Of a stretch of DNA of 64,000 bases, positions 23,061-33,786 are shown in pieces (within the stretch, counting starts at the first letter, position 1; every line of letters begins with the position of its first letter). The notes under the pieces are model-generated. The model searched no databases. It saw nothing but the letters and a program-made list of their open reading frames with translations, and was not told the DNA's origin. Made by a program: the position numbers and the translations under genes. Source of the stretch: Atrina japonica (Eukaryota > Mollusca > Bivalvia > Pterioida > Pinnidae); contig BROG01000947.1 in assembly GCA_030159075.1 (NCBI GenBank), positions 1-64,000 on the forward strand. Reading direction: 5' to 3'.

Positions 23061-23576
23061 ACTATGGTTGTTCTCAAGTATTGGGCAAGTCCCAATTCCT
23101 AGTAAAGATTTATTGCTGATTTTTCAGTTTATTTTTCCTGTAATATTTTTGTCTTGTTTTTATACTTGTACAGTATTTCTGCTTTAGAATTTACTGAGTG
23201 ACAGTTTTTTTTTATTTGTCTATAGTACGATTGTTTTTCTGATTTTCAGTCATTAATTTAATTATTATATACAACCTTTTTGTTCCAATCCGTTCAGCTT
23301 TGTTAGAATAGTTTGTACTCAAATCAACAGAAATTTGGGCAAGGTCGCTTCCTGTTTCATAATACATTTAGTGATATCTTTAAAAGTTTAGATAGATTTT
23401 ATCTCTTGTAATGATGACAAATGTCATCAGTTTACTGTCGGTTGCTTAAAACTCGAAAAAGGTCTATTGTCTAACAAATGTCTAAGATGGAATAGTAACA
23501 AATGCTATGATTGTTTGTCTTGTATTTTGTTTTTAATATCAATGTAGTAATTTTTTAAAACTATCTTCAATTTTAG

Positions 23577-23856
23577 AATCTCTTTACGTGCTGGGACACA
23601 CTTCAATGATTTGGTAGAAATTGAACAGATTGAACTAAGTGAGCCTGTTGGATGGGTGTGTATTCCAATGAAGGACATGAACGAAAAGCCCGTCAGAACT
23701 TTTATGGTTCAGATAGCTGTTTTATCAAATCACCAGAATGGCAGAGATACTCATCTAAGAAGGATCAAAGTTAGATCCCCTGTTCAAGACATTTCTTTAG
23801 CTAAAATGCCAAAGTTTACAAGTTCAGAATTGATGCAGTATGCATATATTAGATAG
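23577..23856 (+). CDS. ANAPC10: ANAPC10 coding exon 3 with stop codon
   Basis: Exon 3 follows the acceptor cttcaattttag and completes the split codon AG|A. It encodes about 93 residues with the family motifs GWVCIPM, RTFMVQIAVLSNHQNGRDTH and, at the C-terminus, an Ile-Arg tail. That terminal I-R dipeptide is the known element of APC10 that docks on the APC/C scaffold TPR subunit, so the protein looks functional. The stop is TAG at 23854. This exon sits about 15.3 kb downstream of exon 2, beyond a satellite array and a complete LTR retrotransposon. Confidence 0.95.
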
Positions 23857-24510
23857 CATATCGTAATTTATTTGTGTTTATATACATTGTAGTATCTGAT
23901 ATCTGAGTAATAATTATTCCACTGTCATAATTAAAATGTATCCACTGAAATAGTTTTCTTTATTCTTTAAATCATTGTTTAATTTACATTGTATGGGGCA
24001 CAATGTGGGACAGGTTAATTTTGTGGATACAAACTTTCAATTTTGTCACAAAATTCAATTCTGTGTTACAAAAATCAATTTTGTGCCACAGAATTCAATT
24101 TTGTGTACAGAAATGGAATTTAACCTGTCCTGCGTTGTACCATGTGGGACATTGCTAAATTTTGTCCAAAAAATCAATTTTTGTACCTATAACTTTCAAT
24201 TTTGTGTACTAAAGTCAATTCTGTGACACAAAACTTGAATCTGTGTCACAAAATTCAATCCCGTGACACAAAATTCAATTTTGTCGGCTCATTTCCATAT
24301 TATTTGATTCTGTTGCCCAAATATAGTTTTAAATATGTAAATAAGCTCGCATAATTTGGTCGAGATGTTATCTCGTCATTGATTGGGCTGAAAGCTAGGT
24401 CCAGGCCATTTTATTAGATGGTGGAGTAGACATGTCTATCTTCATGATGATGATTTATTTTGCTTTTTAGTACTCTGTACACATGGATGTTCATAAATAT
24501 TTCAATAAAA
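23857..24510 (+). other. Probable 3' UTR of ANAPC10
   Basis: No frame is recognised after the ANAPC10 stop. The first good polyadenylation hexamer AATAAA on this strand is at 24504-24509. The stretch contains the palindromic minisatellite. The true 3' end is unknown. Confidence 0.4.
24008..24290. repeat. Palindromic minisatellite (ACAAAATTCAATTTTGTG-type, about 20-bp period)
   Basis: About a dozen degenerate copies of a unit like CACAAAATTCAATTTTGTG follow one another. Each unit is close to its own reverse complement, so single-stranded RNA or DNA could fold into many alternative hairpins. Confidence 0.75.
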
Positions 24511-24954
24511 AATATAATCGAATACATTATCCCGTAATGGACCTGCCTTCTTTTACGTGCCATAGATCTCCTCCACATTTTGATGAGATCTTAGGGTCAA
24601 GAATAACAGACGCAGAAGAAAAGCTGAAGGAGCAATTTCACCCCTACTAATATTGTTATTCAAATACATGTCACATGACCAGTTTTGGCATCACAAAAAA
24701 TTGACCTAGAAAAGTTGTTGTCAGTGGTAATCACAAAAAGCAACAATACTGGGTATTTATGTTAACTCTAATTTTGTATTTTTCATATAGAATGTGAGAC
24801 AACAAGACCATTTCCAGTTCAAATTGAAAAATGACATCAATATGTTTTTAGTTAATAATGACATCATAGAGCATTTTTGTTTCAATATTAATCATTGGGT
24901 TGGTTTGTTTGTTTATTGTTGTTCACTCATGAATATTTCACTCATATGGAGACA

Positions 24955-25165
24955 TCACAAGATGCCGGTGAAGGGCTTCAAATTTTGGCCTATGCTTGGC
25001 ACTTACAGCCATTAAGCAGTGAGGGTTCTTTAACGTGCAACACCTACTGCGGCACGGGACCTCGAGTTTCACTCTCTCATCCTAAGGACAGGAAACCAAC
25101 CTGCCGCCGGCTGGACTCCAACTCACGATCAAGAGTCGAGCCAGGCCTGCTCTTAATCATTGGGA
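24955..25165 (-). mobile_element. tRNA-derived SINE copy 1
   Basis: The stretch GATGCCGGTGAAGGGCTTCA through CACCTACTGCGGCACGGGAC to a tRNA-like end near 25150 (box-B-like GAGTTGGAGTCC on the minus strand) looks like a SINE in inverted orientation. It shares its middle block with the copy at 26300-26515. Confidence 0.5.
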
Positions 25166-25168
25166 CAC

Positions 25169-25212
<44 letters not shown>
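25169..25212. repeat. (AT)n microsatellite
   Basis: About 22 uninterrupted TA dinucleotides. The MITE that follows is inserted within it, because TA repeats continue on its right side at 25358. Confidence 0.95.
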
Positions 25213-25214
<2 letters not shown>

Positions 25215-25357
25215 TTGGCGTCGGAAGCAAATTGAAAGTGGGGGCTAAACCAACTTAAAACACACGCCAGAAACGTCTGGGGGCTAAGCCCCAATTTTCA
25301 ACACCTATGTCTATCTTTGCCCCCCTAGCCCGCCCCCCCCCCGTTCCGACGCCTATG
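25213..25357. mobile_element. MITE with CATTGGCGTCGGAA inverted ends
   Basis: The left end CATTGGCGTCGGAAG and the inverted right end CATAGGCGTCGGAAC match at 13 of 15 bases, and TATAT/TATGTAT flanks both sides. It has no coding capacity and holds a poly-C tract. A related-looking end, CAGTGGCGTAGAAAGC, begins at 25377 but has no partner that I could find. Confidence 0.7.
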
Positions 25358-26299
25358 TATGTATATATATATAGTGCAGTGGCGTAGAAAGCAAACCAAA
25401 AATTTTATATCATAACATATCCCAAATAGACTCTCTGGTGGTTAGAATAACAAATGCATGTGTATAATTGCAACAATATCAGTGATTGTTTGTCCGCCAT
25501 CACTTTGAGCATTGCAAATTAACTTTTAGTATTTTTTTACGAAGATTACCGAGTGTCCAATGAGCACGTGCTATTTGCAGTTAATATACATTCTATTCTT
25601 ATTAACCTTTGTGTTTATTTTCGTACATCATCATTCCATACCTAAATCAGGCAAAGTTGGAATTTTCCTTCGTTTCAATACATTCTTTTGTGAAATTGTC
25701 CACGTGCCGGATATATCGGGTGATCTCGACCCATTTTTAACTCGTCCCACTGCATTTTTGGCTTCATCTTTCTTGACACATATGATCGTAAACTGCCCAA
25801 CTCCACCGGACATGGCGGCACGATTGCAAAAAACTGAGATACGCAATGTCAGCATACAGGGTAACATAAAATTTTCATATATTCATCCGATTTTTTTCAG
25901 GTATTTAAAATAACGTTGAAAAGCACGTTTTACATAATACATGCACTTTCCACTAAAATCACATCCTGTATTTTAAAAGTAAATATGAAACACATAAAAA
26001 TCGACCGATTGTGTAAAAGGCCCAGATTGCCGATAGACCTAGCGCGGAGAGGGCGATGCCCATGATTGAATTACGAAGCACATTTGATATGTCGAAAGAG
26101 TTTATCTGAAAGGTCATCGCATACGGAAATACAACTGAATTTTTTAAGGTAGGCTACGGGAAAACTTGATTTCTGATAAAAAAAAGATCAAAAAGAACTT
26201 TTACAACGTTTCACGTGTTTGATAATGTATTTGAACACAAATTTTATCATATTCTCGACTATATGTCGGGGAACAAAAATCATCATTGTTACAGCTTAT

Positions 26300-26515
26300 A
26301 TCGCTTTAAGTGCCCCACGCCTGCCCTGACACAGGAACTCAGTTTTACATAAAAGTCTCATCTGAAGGACCCATGACATTCACTTCTTTACAAAGGGACA
26401 GTTCTTATTATTTAAAGTCTTTGGTAATGGTATGACCCAGTACCAGGAATCAACCCTGGGACCTTCTGCTTGTGAGTTGAACATTAAACCACTACAAGCT
26501 CTGCCATTTCTGTAT
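26300..26515 (-). mobile_element. tRNA-derived SINE copy 2
   Basis: On the minus strand the element begins TGGCAGAGCTTGTAGTGGTT (box A region) with GGGTTGATTCC (box B) about 45 nt later. It continues into the body block CTGAAGGACCCATGACATTC that resembles copy 1. The tail AAACCACTACAAGCTCTGCC is duplicated at 26569-26588 with about 30 bp of flank. Confidence 0.65.
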
Positions 26516-26639
26516 CCTGATATCATATACATCAGGGATGGGGAAACCCTGTTATGTTTATTATCATTAAACCACTACAAGCTCTGCCATTTCTGTATCC
26601 TGATATCATATACATCATCATTAAGATTTAGGTAAAAGA

Positions 26640-27156
26640 CTTACCAACTTTCGTAAAACGGGGCCCTGAACACTACTGACACTGCTGTCGAGATGAAACC
26701 TCGACTCGTCCGTAAATAGAATTTCCGCCAAATCTGTTATTGAACTGAGGATGCTTCCTACACCACGCTAACGCTAACACGGTGACGCCAGAGCAAAACA
26801 GGACGGATAGCAGGACGTCGAGAAGGGATGTTGGCCTCTTCCAATCTGTTGCTTACGGTACGATGACTTATCCGTCGATGCCCAGGTATGCTTCTGGCGA
26901 TAACAGAAGCCTATTAGAATCGATTTCGCAAATGTGACGTCCATTTATACGTATCTTGTCGATGTGACGTCACACTCGGGCGTCCTAATCGTAGGAGATC
27001 CCGAATGGTGCCAGATTGCTGATACCGTCTCCATAAAGCATTTACAGTGTTGATATGAACTCCAAAGTGCCTTGCAACATTGCTTTGAGACATCCCAGCT
27101 TCCACTTCCAGCATCCCAATAGCACGCAAACGATAATTTTCAAGCATGCGAGGCAT
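26640..27156 (-). pseudogene. Tc1/mariner transposase remnant
   Basis: The minus-strand frame 26914-27156 encodes a helix-turn-helix DNA-binding domain with the Tc1 hallmarks EAGMSQSNVARHFGVHINTV and a GRPSVTSHRQD hinge. After a frameshift the catalytic-domain motif LFTDESRFHLD is readable near 26690. The C-terminal catalytic residues and both inverted ends are missing. This is a dead cut-and-paste transposon. Confidence 0.85.
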
Positions 27157-27278
27157 CTCTCAGTCAAAATTTTATTTCGAAAACGAATGTTTTTTTCTGT
27201 TTCAATACATTGAATACTGTCAATGAATGCAAGAAAATTATTAACAACGTGTCGCTTAGGCTCGAAACTCCAGGGCCC

Positions 27279-27560
27279 GAAGTGGGTTGTGGGGGCGGCC
27301 ATCTTGGCTAACGAGCCAACGAGAGCGTTCGTTACAAGAGGTCGGGGTCACGAGAGTTCACGTGAGGTTACGTGAGTTCACGAGAAGTCAACGGTTAGAC
27401 AGAGAAGTAGGGTTTTCCCAGTTTTGAGCTGAGAGTGAATCTATATTTAGAACCGAAACTTTGGGTTTTTCCAGGCTTGTGAAACCAGTAGTTGGTGGCG
27501 CTTCACCGTCGGTGAGAGTGCACAAGTGCGCAAGCGCGAGAAGCGGTGGGCCGAGCTAGA
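27279..27560. repeat. Left terminal inverted repeat of Polinton 1
   Basis: Begins AGTGGGTTGTGGGGGCGGCC and matches the reverse complement of 35462-35706 with small indels over about 250 bp. The outer end carries a CpG-rich GCGGCCATCTTGG motif, resembling YY1 sites of animal promoters. Confidence 0.9.
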
Positions 27561-28226
27561 CTCAAGCTTGTACTAAGACTTGTAGAGTAAATGTTTAGTG
27601 ATGGAGTTTTGAGATCTAGAGTGCATGAACATTGAATAGATGATGGGGTATTCCTCTGATAGCATAATCAAGTGATAAGTAATGAAAACCTTATTCACGT
27701 TGATAGTTGCCTTATTTTTCTGAGATATTGTTTGTACATGTTTTATACGGTAAACACTAACCCTATGTAATAAAAATTCAAACACTCACCCAATTTTTCT
27801 GACGATGTTGACTCTTCGAGGTTCGGTTGCCAAATGAGCTCTCAGAGGTTTAACATTGCTTCTGTATAGATACTCTCCATTTTGGTTTTTGTTTTTCACT
27901 AAGCGATGTTCAACAAGTGTAATCCACTAAGAATCAATAAACAGCTCGTGATCGTATAGATTTTATTGAACAGCAAGTGTAACATCAATAACACATCCCG
28001 CTTTGTAACCAAAAAACCCCTGCCTGTATTTCTCACGCTGGACATCTGCTGAACTTATTCTCAAGTTTTTAATGTTACTATTTTTAGAATTGACTGGTTT
28101 TGAATATCCCAATCAAGTAAAAGAAATAACTTACTTACTATAGGTTAGACATACCACTATAGTATAACATAACCCATACAAAAACTGCATAGTTTCAGTT
28201 CAGGTTTCTTTTAGTGTAAGTTAGAT
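27561..28226. other. Non-coding stretch inside the left end of Polinton 1
   Basis: No gene seen on either strand. The only notable signal is the stem-loop just to the right at 28227-28242. Confidence 0.6.
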
Positions 28227-28242
28227 GGCCCTTAAAAGGGCC
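28227..28242 (-). terminator. Histone-type 3' processing stem-loop
   Basis: On the minus strand the 16 bases read GGCCCTTTTAAGGGCC: a perfect six-base-pair stem GGCCCT/AGGGCC with loop TTTA. This matches the animal replication-dependent histone consensus GGCYCTTTTMAGRGCC at every position. The 5' flank is AACAAAC, as in many histone genes. A purine-rich AAAAGAAAC, like the U7 snRNA target, follows about 15 nt downstream. It lies 27 nt after the stop codon of the minus-strand gene 28269-28635, the usual distance. The motif is seen; its use in RNA processing is inferred. Confidence 0.7.
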
Positions 28243-28268
28243 GTTTGTTTTATGAGTTAAAAACTCTA

Positions 28269-28635
28269 TTATCCATCCAAGAGTAGCCGCAACTGACTGA
28301 CTTGGGCTTCTTTTTCCTTGATCTGCCGTCTTATTTCTTACTCCCCCAGCCTCAGAAGCCTCAAATCTGCCTGAGCCATAGTATACTGCAGCTCAGGCAG
28401 TGGAGGCGCTGATGGTACAGCGCTGGGTGGAGGAGGTCTAGGGGGGTTGTGCCCTAGATCTGCTAGGTGCTGGTGGTGGTGGACGGTCTAAAAACGCGGG
28501 CCGACGAGGAGTAGGCCTTACCGCTGTTACTTTTCTCTTCGGCGACGAACACCGATGAATGCCTCTGACAAAATCACTTTCAGAAGGGATAGTCAAACCA
28601 AATGTCTGGTTTATATAGAGTCTATGAACGCGCAC
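28269..28635 (-). pseudogene. Proline-rich protein with coiled-coil tail, Polinton 1
   Basis: The first 40 residues are hydrophilic, followed by a basic segment (SPKRKV) and proline runs. After one frameshift the other frame continues with more prolines and, beyond one in-frame stop, a charged coiled-coil-like tail IRRQIKEKEAQVSQLRLLL. I do not recognise the protein. It is transcribed away from the ATPase gene, sharing the 190-bp region between them. The histone-type stem-loop lies just after its stop. Confidence 0.5.
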
Positions 28636-28746
28636 GCAATCAATTACGTCAGAGGTCTATTCGGAGCAAGAGTTGTTTCATGACTCTTACTACTACTACT
28701 CGGAACGTTTTTGTCTTATACCTTAGATGATACACTACTCAAGTGA

Positions 28747-28793
28747 CCATGTATATAATACATACATGACTAAAGTGCCCATGTATATAATAC
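28747..28793 (+). promoter_or_regulatory. Duplicated TATA element before the ATPase gene
   Basis: CCATGTATATAATAC occurs at 28747 and again at 28779, a 32-bp period. The second TATATAATA is about 35 nt before the ATPase start codon. One of the two probably serves as the core promoter. Confidence 0.5.
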
Positions 28794-28824
28794 TACATCT
28801 ATCAGTTTCATTACTAGTATTAAA

Positions 28825-29490
28825 ATGGCTTACTATCAGTCCATATCTCCCGATGCGATACAATTAAAGCATGAATTTACCATGGTTGTGGCGGGACCTA
28901 CCAAATCAGGGAAAACTGTATTTGTAAAACAGTTGATAGAATGGAAGGATCAATGGATTCATTCCCCTCCCGACAAAACTGTATGGTGTTATCGTGAATG
29001 GCAACCTGCTTATGAAATCTTACAACGGGAACATCAAGTTCACTTCGTTCAAAATATACCTGATGATGACGAAGTCTGAGTTTCTGATCCAACTCGTCGT
29101 CACGTACTTGTCTTTGATGATATGATGGGTAGTAAAGCTCTCGATTCTATCGTAGAATGGTTTACACGTAAAGCTCATCATCGGAACATCAGTGTGATCT
29201 ACATCACTCAAAACTTGTTTGATCGTGCTAAACAATATCGTACCATAAGTCTGAATACTCACTATCTCGTCCTGTTTAAGAATCCTAGAGATAAATCTCA
29301 AGTGACCAGCTTATCACGTCAATAAGACCTACCCGGATTAAACCATGCTTATCACGATGCTACAAATCGTCCTCATGGTTATCTCTTGATTGACCTCACA
29401 TCGTCTATCCCTGATAATCTAAGATTAAGATCAGATCTGTTTCATCCTTGGTATACGGGAGGAACAGTGTTGTATACACCTTATAAGTAG
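28825..29490 (+). pseudogene. Polinton genome-packaging ATPase
   Basis: This FtsK/HerA-type (A32-like) ATPase drives DNA into the capsid. The Walker A motif AGPTKSGKT is at residues 24-32 and the Walker B motif HVLVFDDMM at about 92-100. It is followed by the family block VIYITQNLF (sensor region). Length of 221 codons fits Polinton ATPases. There is no frameshift, but a TGA at 29077 and a TAA at 29323 interrupt the frame. The start ATG is preceded by a TATA element. Unless the stops are suppressed, the protein is truncated before Walker B. Confidence 0.9.
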
Positions 29491-29542
29491 ACAGTAACTT
29501 TCTCTAGGGCGTCATTTCTCGTATTCCTGTTAACGTAGAATC

Positions 29543-30522
29543 ATGAATCTTTTACCTAAAGCCACCAGTAAACTTGTGACTACTTTAAGAAAATTACAAT
29601 CGGAGAAATATCCCGTCAGACGTCAAGAACTGTTAGAATTAGGTAGAGACGCTTTATTAAAATGGTTTGGTATGGGGGCTAAAAATCTTCTGTCTGGTAC
29701 CATTCCAGTGACTAAACGTACAGCAACCTTAATACAGAGAAATGCTGATCATTTAAAAATCATTGCTGACCCAAAAGCGGATGAAGAAGCTAAGAAAACT
29801 GCTATCTTAAAACGGGGAGGAGCATGGTTCTTAGGTGGGGTAATCATTCGATCCCTGTTACAGTGGGCTAGTCGTCTCAAAAAGAACACTGCACCTAAAA
29901 AGAAAAAAACACCCCCTCCTCCTAAGCAGAAAAAGAAGAGCCCTAAGAAGAAGAGCCCTAAGAAGAAGAAGAGTCCTAAGAAGAAGAACCCACCATTGGT
30001 TCTAAAACTAAATCTGAAACAGATTCGTGAAGCTAATACATTGAATCAGGCTTCTCCTACACGAATACCGTCTCCACCTGTAATCAACAGTCCTGTAGCA
30101 GGGACTTCTGCTACTGCAACATCTATCTTTGGACAACCTATACGTGTTCCTGGTAGACCTAATATCAAAATTACACAACGGAAACATTTACTAAGACTAA
30201 AGCAGTCGTACAGTCACTGAATGTACCTAAGAAGTCTACTCCTACTAATACTCCCAAGCAGTCTTTGTTATTTCCCTTATTACCAAAACCTTTAACTGCA
30301 AAAGAAGTGTCATCTCAGCTGAACAAACGTGTTACATCTAATCCAAAGTCTACTCGTTTACCTTCGTTTGCTTCTACCTTTTGATCTCCCATCACCAGTC
30401 AGCCTAAGACACAGGCTACTTCATATATGAATAGCTACAAATGTCTATAGTGTCGGGCTCTTTTTAGTACGAGTAAAGAACTTCAAGATCATAAACGACG
30501 CCAACATCCTATGTTGATATAG
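29543..30522 (+). pseudogene. Lysine-rich virion-type protein with C-terminal C2H2 finger
   Basis: The N-terminal half is basic and includes the hydrophobic stretch GGAWFLGGVIIRSLL (about residues 93-107), then a run of (K)SPKKK repeats (residues 125-150) like a nuclear or DNA-condensing tail. After a frameshift near 30185 the frame continues to a C2H2 zinc finger (CRALFSTSKELQDHKRRQH) close to the end; in-frame stops occur at about 30381 and 30448. Position after the ATPase suggests a core or maturation role. Function is not established. Confidence 0.55.
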
Positions 30523-30588
30523 GTTTATAAAACTAGCTCAGATCATGTATTGAGTCATTTTTATAGAATACTTAGTTGTAGTTACATC

Positions 30589-30954
30589 ATGGCACCACGA
30601 AAAAGTAAGCATGGGCTTGAATCTCATGCTGCTTTGATTAAAGTCTTAGGACAAAAGCAGTATCCTATTGAGTTTTAAAAGATGATGTTACGGTATGCCC
30701 CTGATGATACGATCATGAAAATTTTTGAAGTAGTGTATAACATCTTAAAAGGAGTGATTCCTTTAACAAAACGCCAGAAACAACACTTGGGTTCAAAGAA
30801 ACGGGTCTTAAGAAAACTAGTTCATCCTCAATTGACTGTCCCTCAACGACGTCGTATTCTAACGAATCAACAGGGTGGTGTTTTACCTATCTTACCCTTA
30901 TTAGCGCCATTACTAGGAGCTACAGCTTCTCCTGTCTTAAAATCTATTCTATAA
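30589..30954 (+). pseudogene. Adenovirus pX-like core protein, Polinton 1
   Basis: A small basic protein of 121 codons that ends in GGVLPILPLLAPLLGA followed by a short tail. The basic middle followed by a glycine- and leucine-rich hydrophobic tail is typical of the pX-like core proteins of Polintons and adintoviruses. One TAA at 30676 interrupts the frame. It is followed, with two bases between, by the next gene. Confidence 0.6.
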
Positions 30955-30956
30955 CC

Positions 30957-31813
30957 ATGAGCACACGAAAAATTATCTTAGTTCCCGAGAGGACCATGGA
31001 GGAACTCAAACAATGGAGAGAAAGAAGTCTACATCCTTTGCCTCATGCACCTGAAGTAGCATCTTCGGTGCGTTTAGGTAATGAATTAGATGCGATTGTA
31101 GATCGTGATGATTTGACTCCTGAAGCTAAGGTAGCCAAGTTTGGTCAAGAACTTCATCGATACCGTACGTATCTACAACAAGCTCGTCATCCTGTAGAAG
31201 AGAGACCTTGGTCTCAGAAAACAGATAAAGTCAAAGAAGTCAAAGATGATGTTAAAACTGAAATGTCTCCTGATGATCAAGATCTTATGACAGCTATTAC
31301 ATCCAGTGTCACTGCTCCATTAAAACCAAAAGTCCCTTTGTTATTTAAACATCTCAAGAAACATTCTGATATACTAACATGGGGAAAAGACGGTCAAATA
31401 CAATACAAAGGACAGACCGTACCTGGGACGAATATGGTCGACCTCGTAACTGATGCTTTACGGACACAACCTAGAAAAGGGTATCAACCATCGGGACTGG
31501 ATAGTTTTGCAAAAGGATTAGTGGAATCAAATGTCCCTTGTGATTGGATACGTAATCCTAATTATATCAAAGTGATGAATCAACCTATCATAAAACCAAA
31601 GGCTATGAAGATGACACAGGGTTCTATGACGCTATGCCTACTCTTCCTTCTACTGACATAAAAGATTCTGCAAACACACCCCTTAGTCAGAAAATGGTGA
31701 AGGATTAGCAAAGATTGACTCCTACGGCCTGGTCTACCATTAAAAAATCTCAAAAGAGTTCTCATCTTCCAGAATGGATCAAAACTCAAAATCTTCGCAA
31801 AATGCCAAATTAG
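30957..31813 (+). pseudogene. Conserved Polinton protein of unknown function
   Basis: An open frame of about 220 codons begins three bases after the preceding stop. It is acidic and lysine-rich in the middle, and its later half contains the block HSDILTWGKDGQIQYKGQTV, a pattern I associate with proteins next to the F54H12.2-like capsid gene. After about 31600 a frameshift moves the likely reading to another frame (ending at 31708, or 31813 if one stop is ignored). Probably a virion component; not established. Confidence 0.5.
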
Positions 31814-31814
31814 C

Positions 31815-32882
31815 ATCCATCTATATGATCCTTCTAATCGGGGTGGTTATGCAGGTGTACAACCTCTCTATCGAGAAGTGAAACGTCGAAAATACCCCAT
31901 TTCTCTAAATGAAGTCAAACAATGGTTGAAAGAACAAGACAAGTATACGCTTCATAAATCTATCAAGAGAAAGTTTCCTCGTAACCAAACGAGAGTGACC
32001 GATATGGATGAACAATGGCAATTAGATTTAGCGGATGTATCCAACATCAAGACACACAATGATGGGTATACGTTTCTCTTATGTGTCATTGACGTTCAAT
32101 CTAAATATGCTTGGGTCATCCCTTTGAAAAATAAATGCCAAAGAAATGGTACGAGGGTTTCAAGCAGTATTAAACAAGCTAAAGGACGACGTCCCATTCG
32201 TATACAATCTGATAAAGGAAAAGAGTTTTTGAATCGTGAATTTAGTCAAACGTTTCATGATATTTCATGATATACGACAGACAATACAGAAACAAAAGCT
32301 AGTATTGTAGAACGCTTTCAAAGGACCCTGAAAGCTCGCATGTGGAGATATTTTACCCATACTCGTTCACGTCGTTATGTTGACGTTCTACCTCAGATTG
32401 TTCAAGCTTATAATCAATCGTGTCATCGTAGTATCGGTAGAAGTCCTATGGAAGTCAATCCTTCCAATGTGTTAGAAGTCTGGGAGACCTTATATGGTAC
32501 CCCTTCTAAAAACCGTCCATTGCCAAAGTTTCATGCAGGTGATCGCGTACGTATCAGTAAAGTAAAACGTACATTTGATAAGGGATACTTACCTAACTGG
32601 ACCACGGAACTGTTCACGGTCGAGAAACGAGTACCTGATCGTTATCCTTATGTGTATTACATCCAGGATAATCATCAAGAACGATTAGAAGGTACGTTTT
32701 ACGAATCTGAATTACAAACCGTTGTGAAAACAGATGATGTCTATGAAGTTGACGAGATTCTCGATCATAGAAAAAGGCGTGTAGGTAAAAATCGAGTTAT
32801 AGAAGAAGTGAAGGTACATTGGAAAGGATATCCTTCTACGTTTGATTCATGGATCCCCAAATCCAACTTGATCGACCAGTAG
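31815..32882 (+). pseudogene. Polinton retroviral-type integrase with chromodomain
   Basis: Order: N-terminal helical region; DDE core with DEQWQLDLADVSNI (first Asp), RPIRIQSDKGKEF (second Asp) and IVERFQRTLKARM (catalytic Glu); an SH3-like part; and a C-terminal chromodomain with YEVDEILDHR and VHWKGYPSTFDSWIP. Such integrases insert Polintons, and chromodomains bind methylated histone tails. A compensating pair of frameshifts around 32140-32180 and a TGA near 32268 damage it. No clear start codon was found; the start given is the first base of the readable domain. Confidence 0.9.
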
Positions 32883-33175
32883 ACTCGGTAAGCCGAGTGT
32901 CTATCAAAGTTAACAATGAGCCCACCGAGCAACCACCCGATAGAGTGAGTCATACGCCTAGTACTACATGGGAATGATGCGGAGAAAACATACCTCGGAA
33001 TGAAATTGTATTCTTTGTTCAAGTAATTCTTGCCTTTACTATCATCATAGCTTGCGTCGTTCATTTTGCTTTGAAAGATGATAATAGTCAGTTCTGGATG
33101 GTTATGTTAAGTGGGTGTATGGGGTACATCATGCCTAATCCTAGTATGAAACTACCCTCCAAAGCAAATCATTGA
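32849..33175 (+). pseudogene. Small single-pass membrane protein, overlapping the integrase end
   Basis: The frame starts at ATG 32849, inside the last codons of the integrase, in another frame, giving a 34-bp overlap. A hydrophilic proline- and aspartate-containing N-terminus is followed by a membrane segment (FVQVILAFTIIIACVVHFAL) and the tail motif GYIMPNPSM. The same layout is known for small proteins beside F54H12.2-like capsid genes. One in-frame TGA precedes the membrane segment. Function unknown. Confidence 0.55.
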
Positions 33176-33242
33176 ATCTAATAAGGCTTCAAGTTCCCAC
33201 GTTTGAATCCATTCCTAAGGACTGTATTGATAGTGACACATT

Positions 33243-33786
33243 ATGACACTCATCATTCATAAAGGGGTACCTCGTCAGAAAGGCTACTGACCCAATCGTT
33301 AACGAGAACAACTCATGGTCTGATCTCTCCTCAGAGAGGTGGGATCATCAATCCATTAAGACTTGCAGGGAGTATCGTCAATACACTCGTAGGAGCATTT
33401 AGCCCCAGAGCATCTGATATGCAATATGGCAAAGGTATTTGGTCAGACTTTCTCAAACCTACCATGACGAAAGCCATTCCTCATATAGCTAAATTTGCTT
33501 TGAATACGGGCATGGATGTGATACAGAATAAACGTTCATTGAAAAATGATCTTGTTCAACGAAGAAAAGAAGCAGTGAGCAACTTAATGACGGGTCCTAA
33601 GAAAACATTAGCTCGTGTCCCCTCTCATATCGCTTCTCGTTTAGCAGCCAAGAAACGAACAGGAACAACGAGTCATACGAACAGTAATATAAAAAAGAAA
33701 CGAAACGAACAAGTAAATCTAAACAGGTCGGAAGAGAGCAAGATATCTTTGACTAACAAGATGATGATGCAAAAAGATTCCTGTGA
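33243..33786 (+). pseudogene. Basic minor virion-type protein, Polinton 1
   Basis: A glycine-containing N-terminus (RGGIINPLRLAGSIVNTL, after one frameshift) is followed by an amphipathic segment and a lysine- and arginine-rich tail. Size, position before the capsid gene and composition resemble the pVI-like minor capsid proteins of Polintons. It overlaps the start of the capsid gene by about 26 bp. Function is inferred. Confidence 0.45.

Larger units (their letters stand above)
8225..23576 (+). other. ANAPC10 intron 2 (about 15.3 kb)
   Basis: The intron is bounded by gtaagt and a pyrimidine-rich acceptor. It contains 33-bp satellite blocks at 10490-14389 and 22410-23060 with an LTR retrotransposon between them. 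8225-10480 and 23061-23576 hold no gene I recognise; a minus-strand frame at 8360-8599 has no known motif. Confidence 0.8.

Noticed and set aside
24895..25248. Plus-strand 117-codon frame ending in a Tyr-Ile repeat
   Set aside because: It runs through a SINE and the AT microsatellite; the repeat residues come from the microsatellite.
25377..25400. Second MITE beginning CAGTGGCGTAGAAAGC
   Set aside because: No inverted partner end was found downstream, so its extent cannot be supported.
27042..27302. Minus-strand frame with a cysteine-containing peptide next to the Tc1 remnant
   Set aside because: It overlaps the transposase frame and the Polinton terminal repeat and has no recognisable motif.
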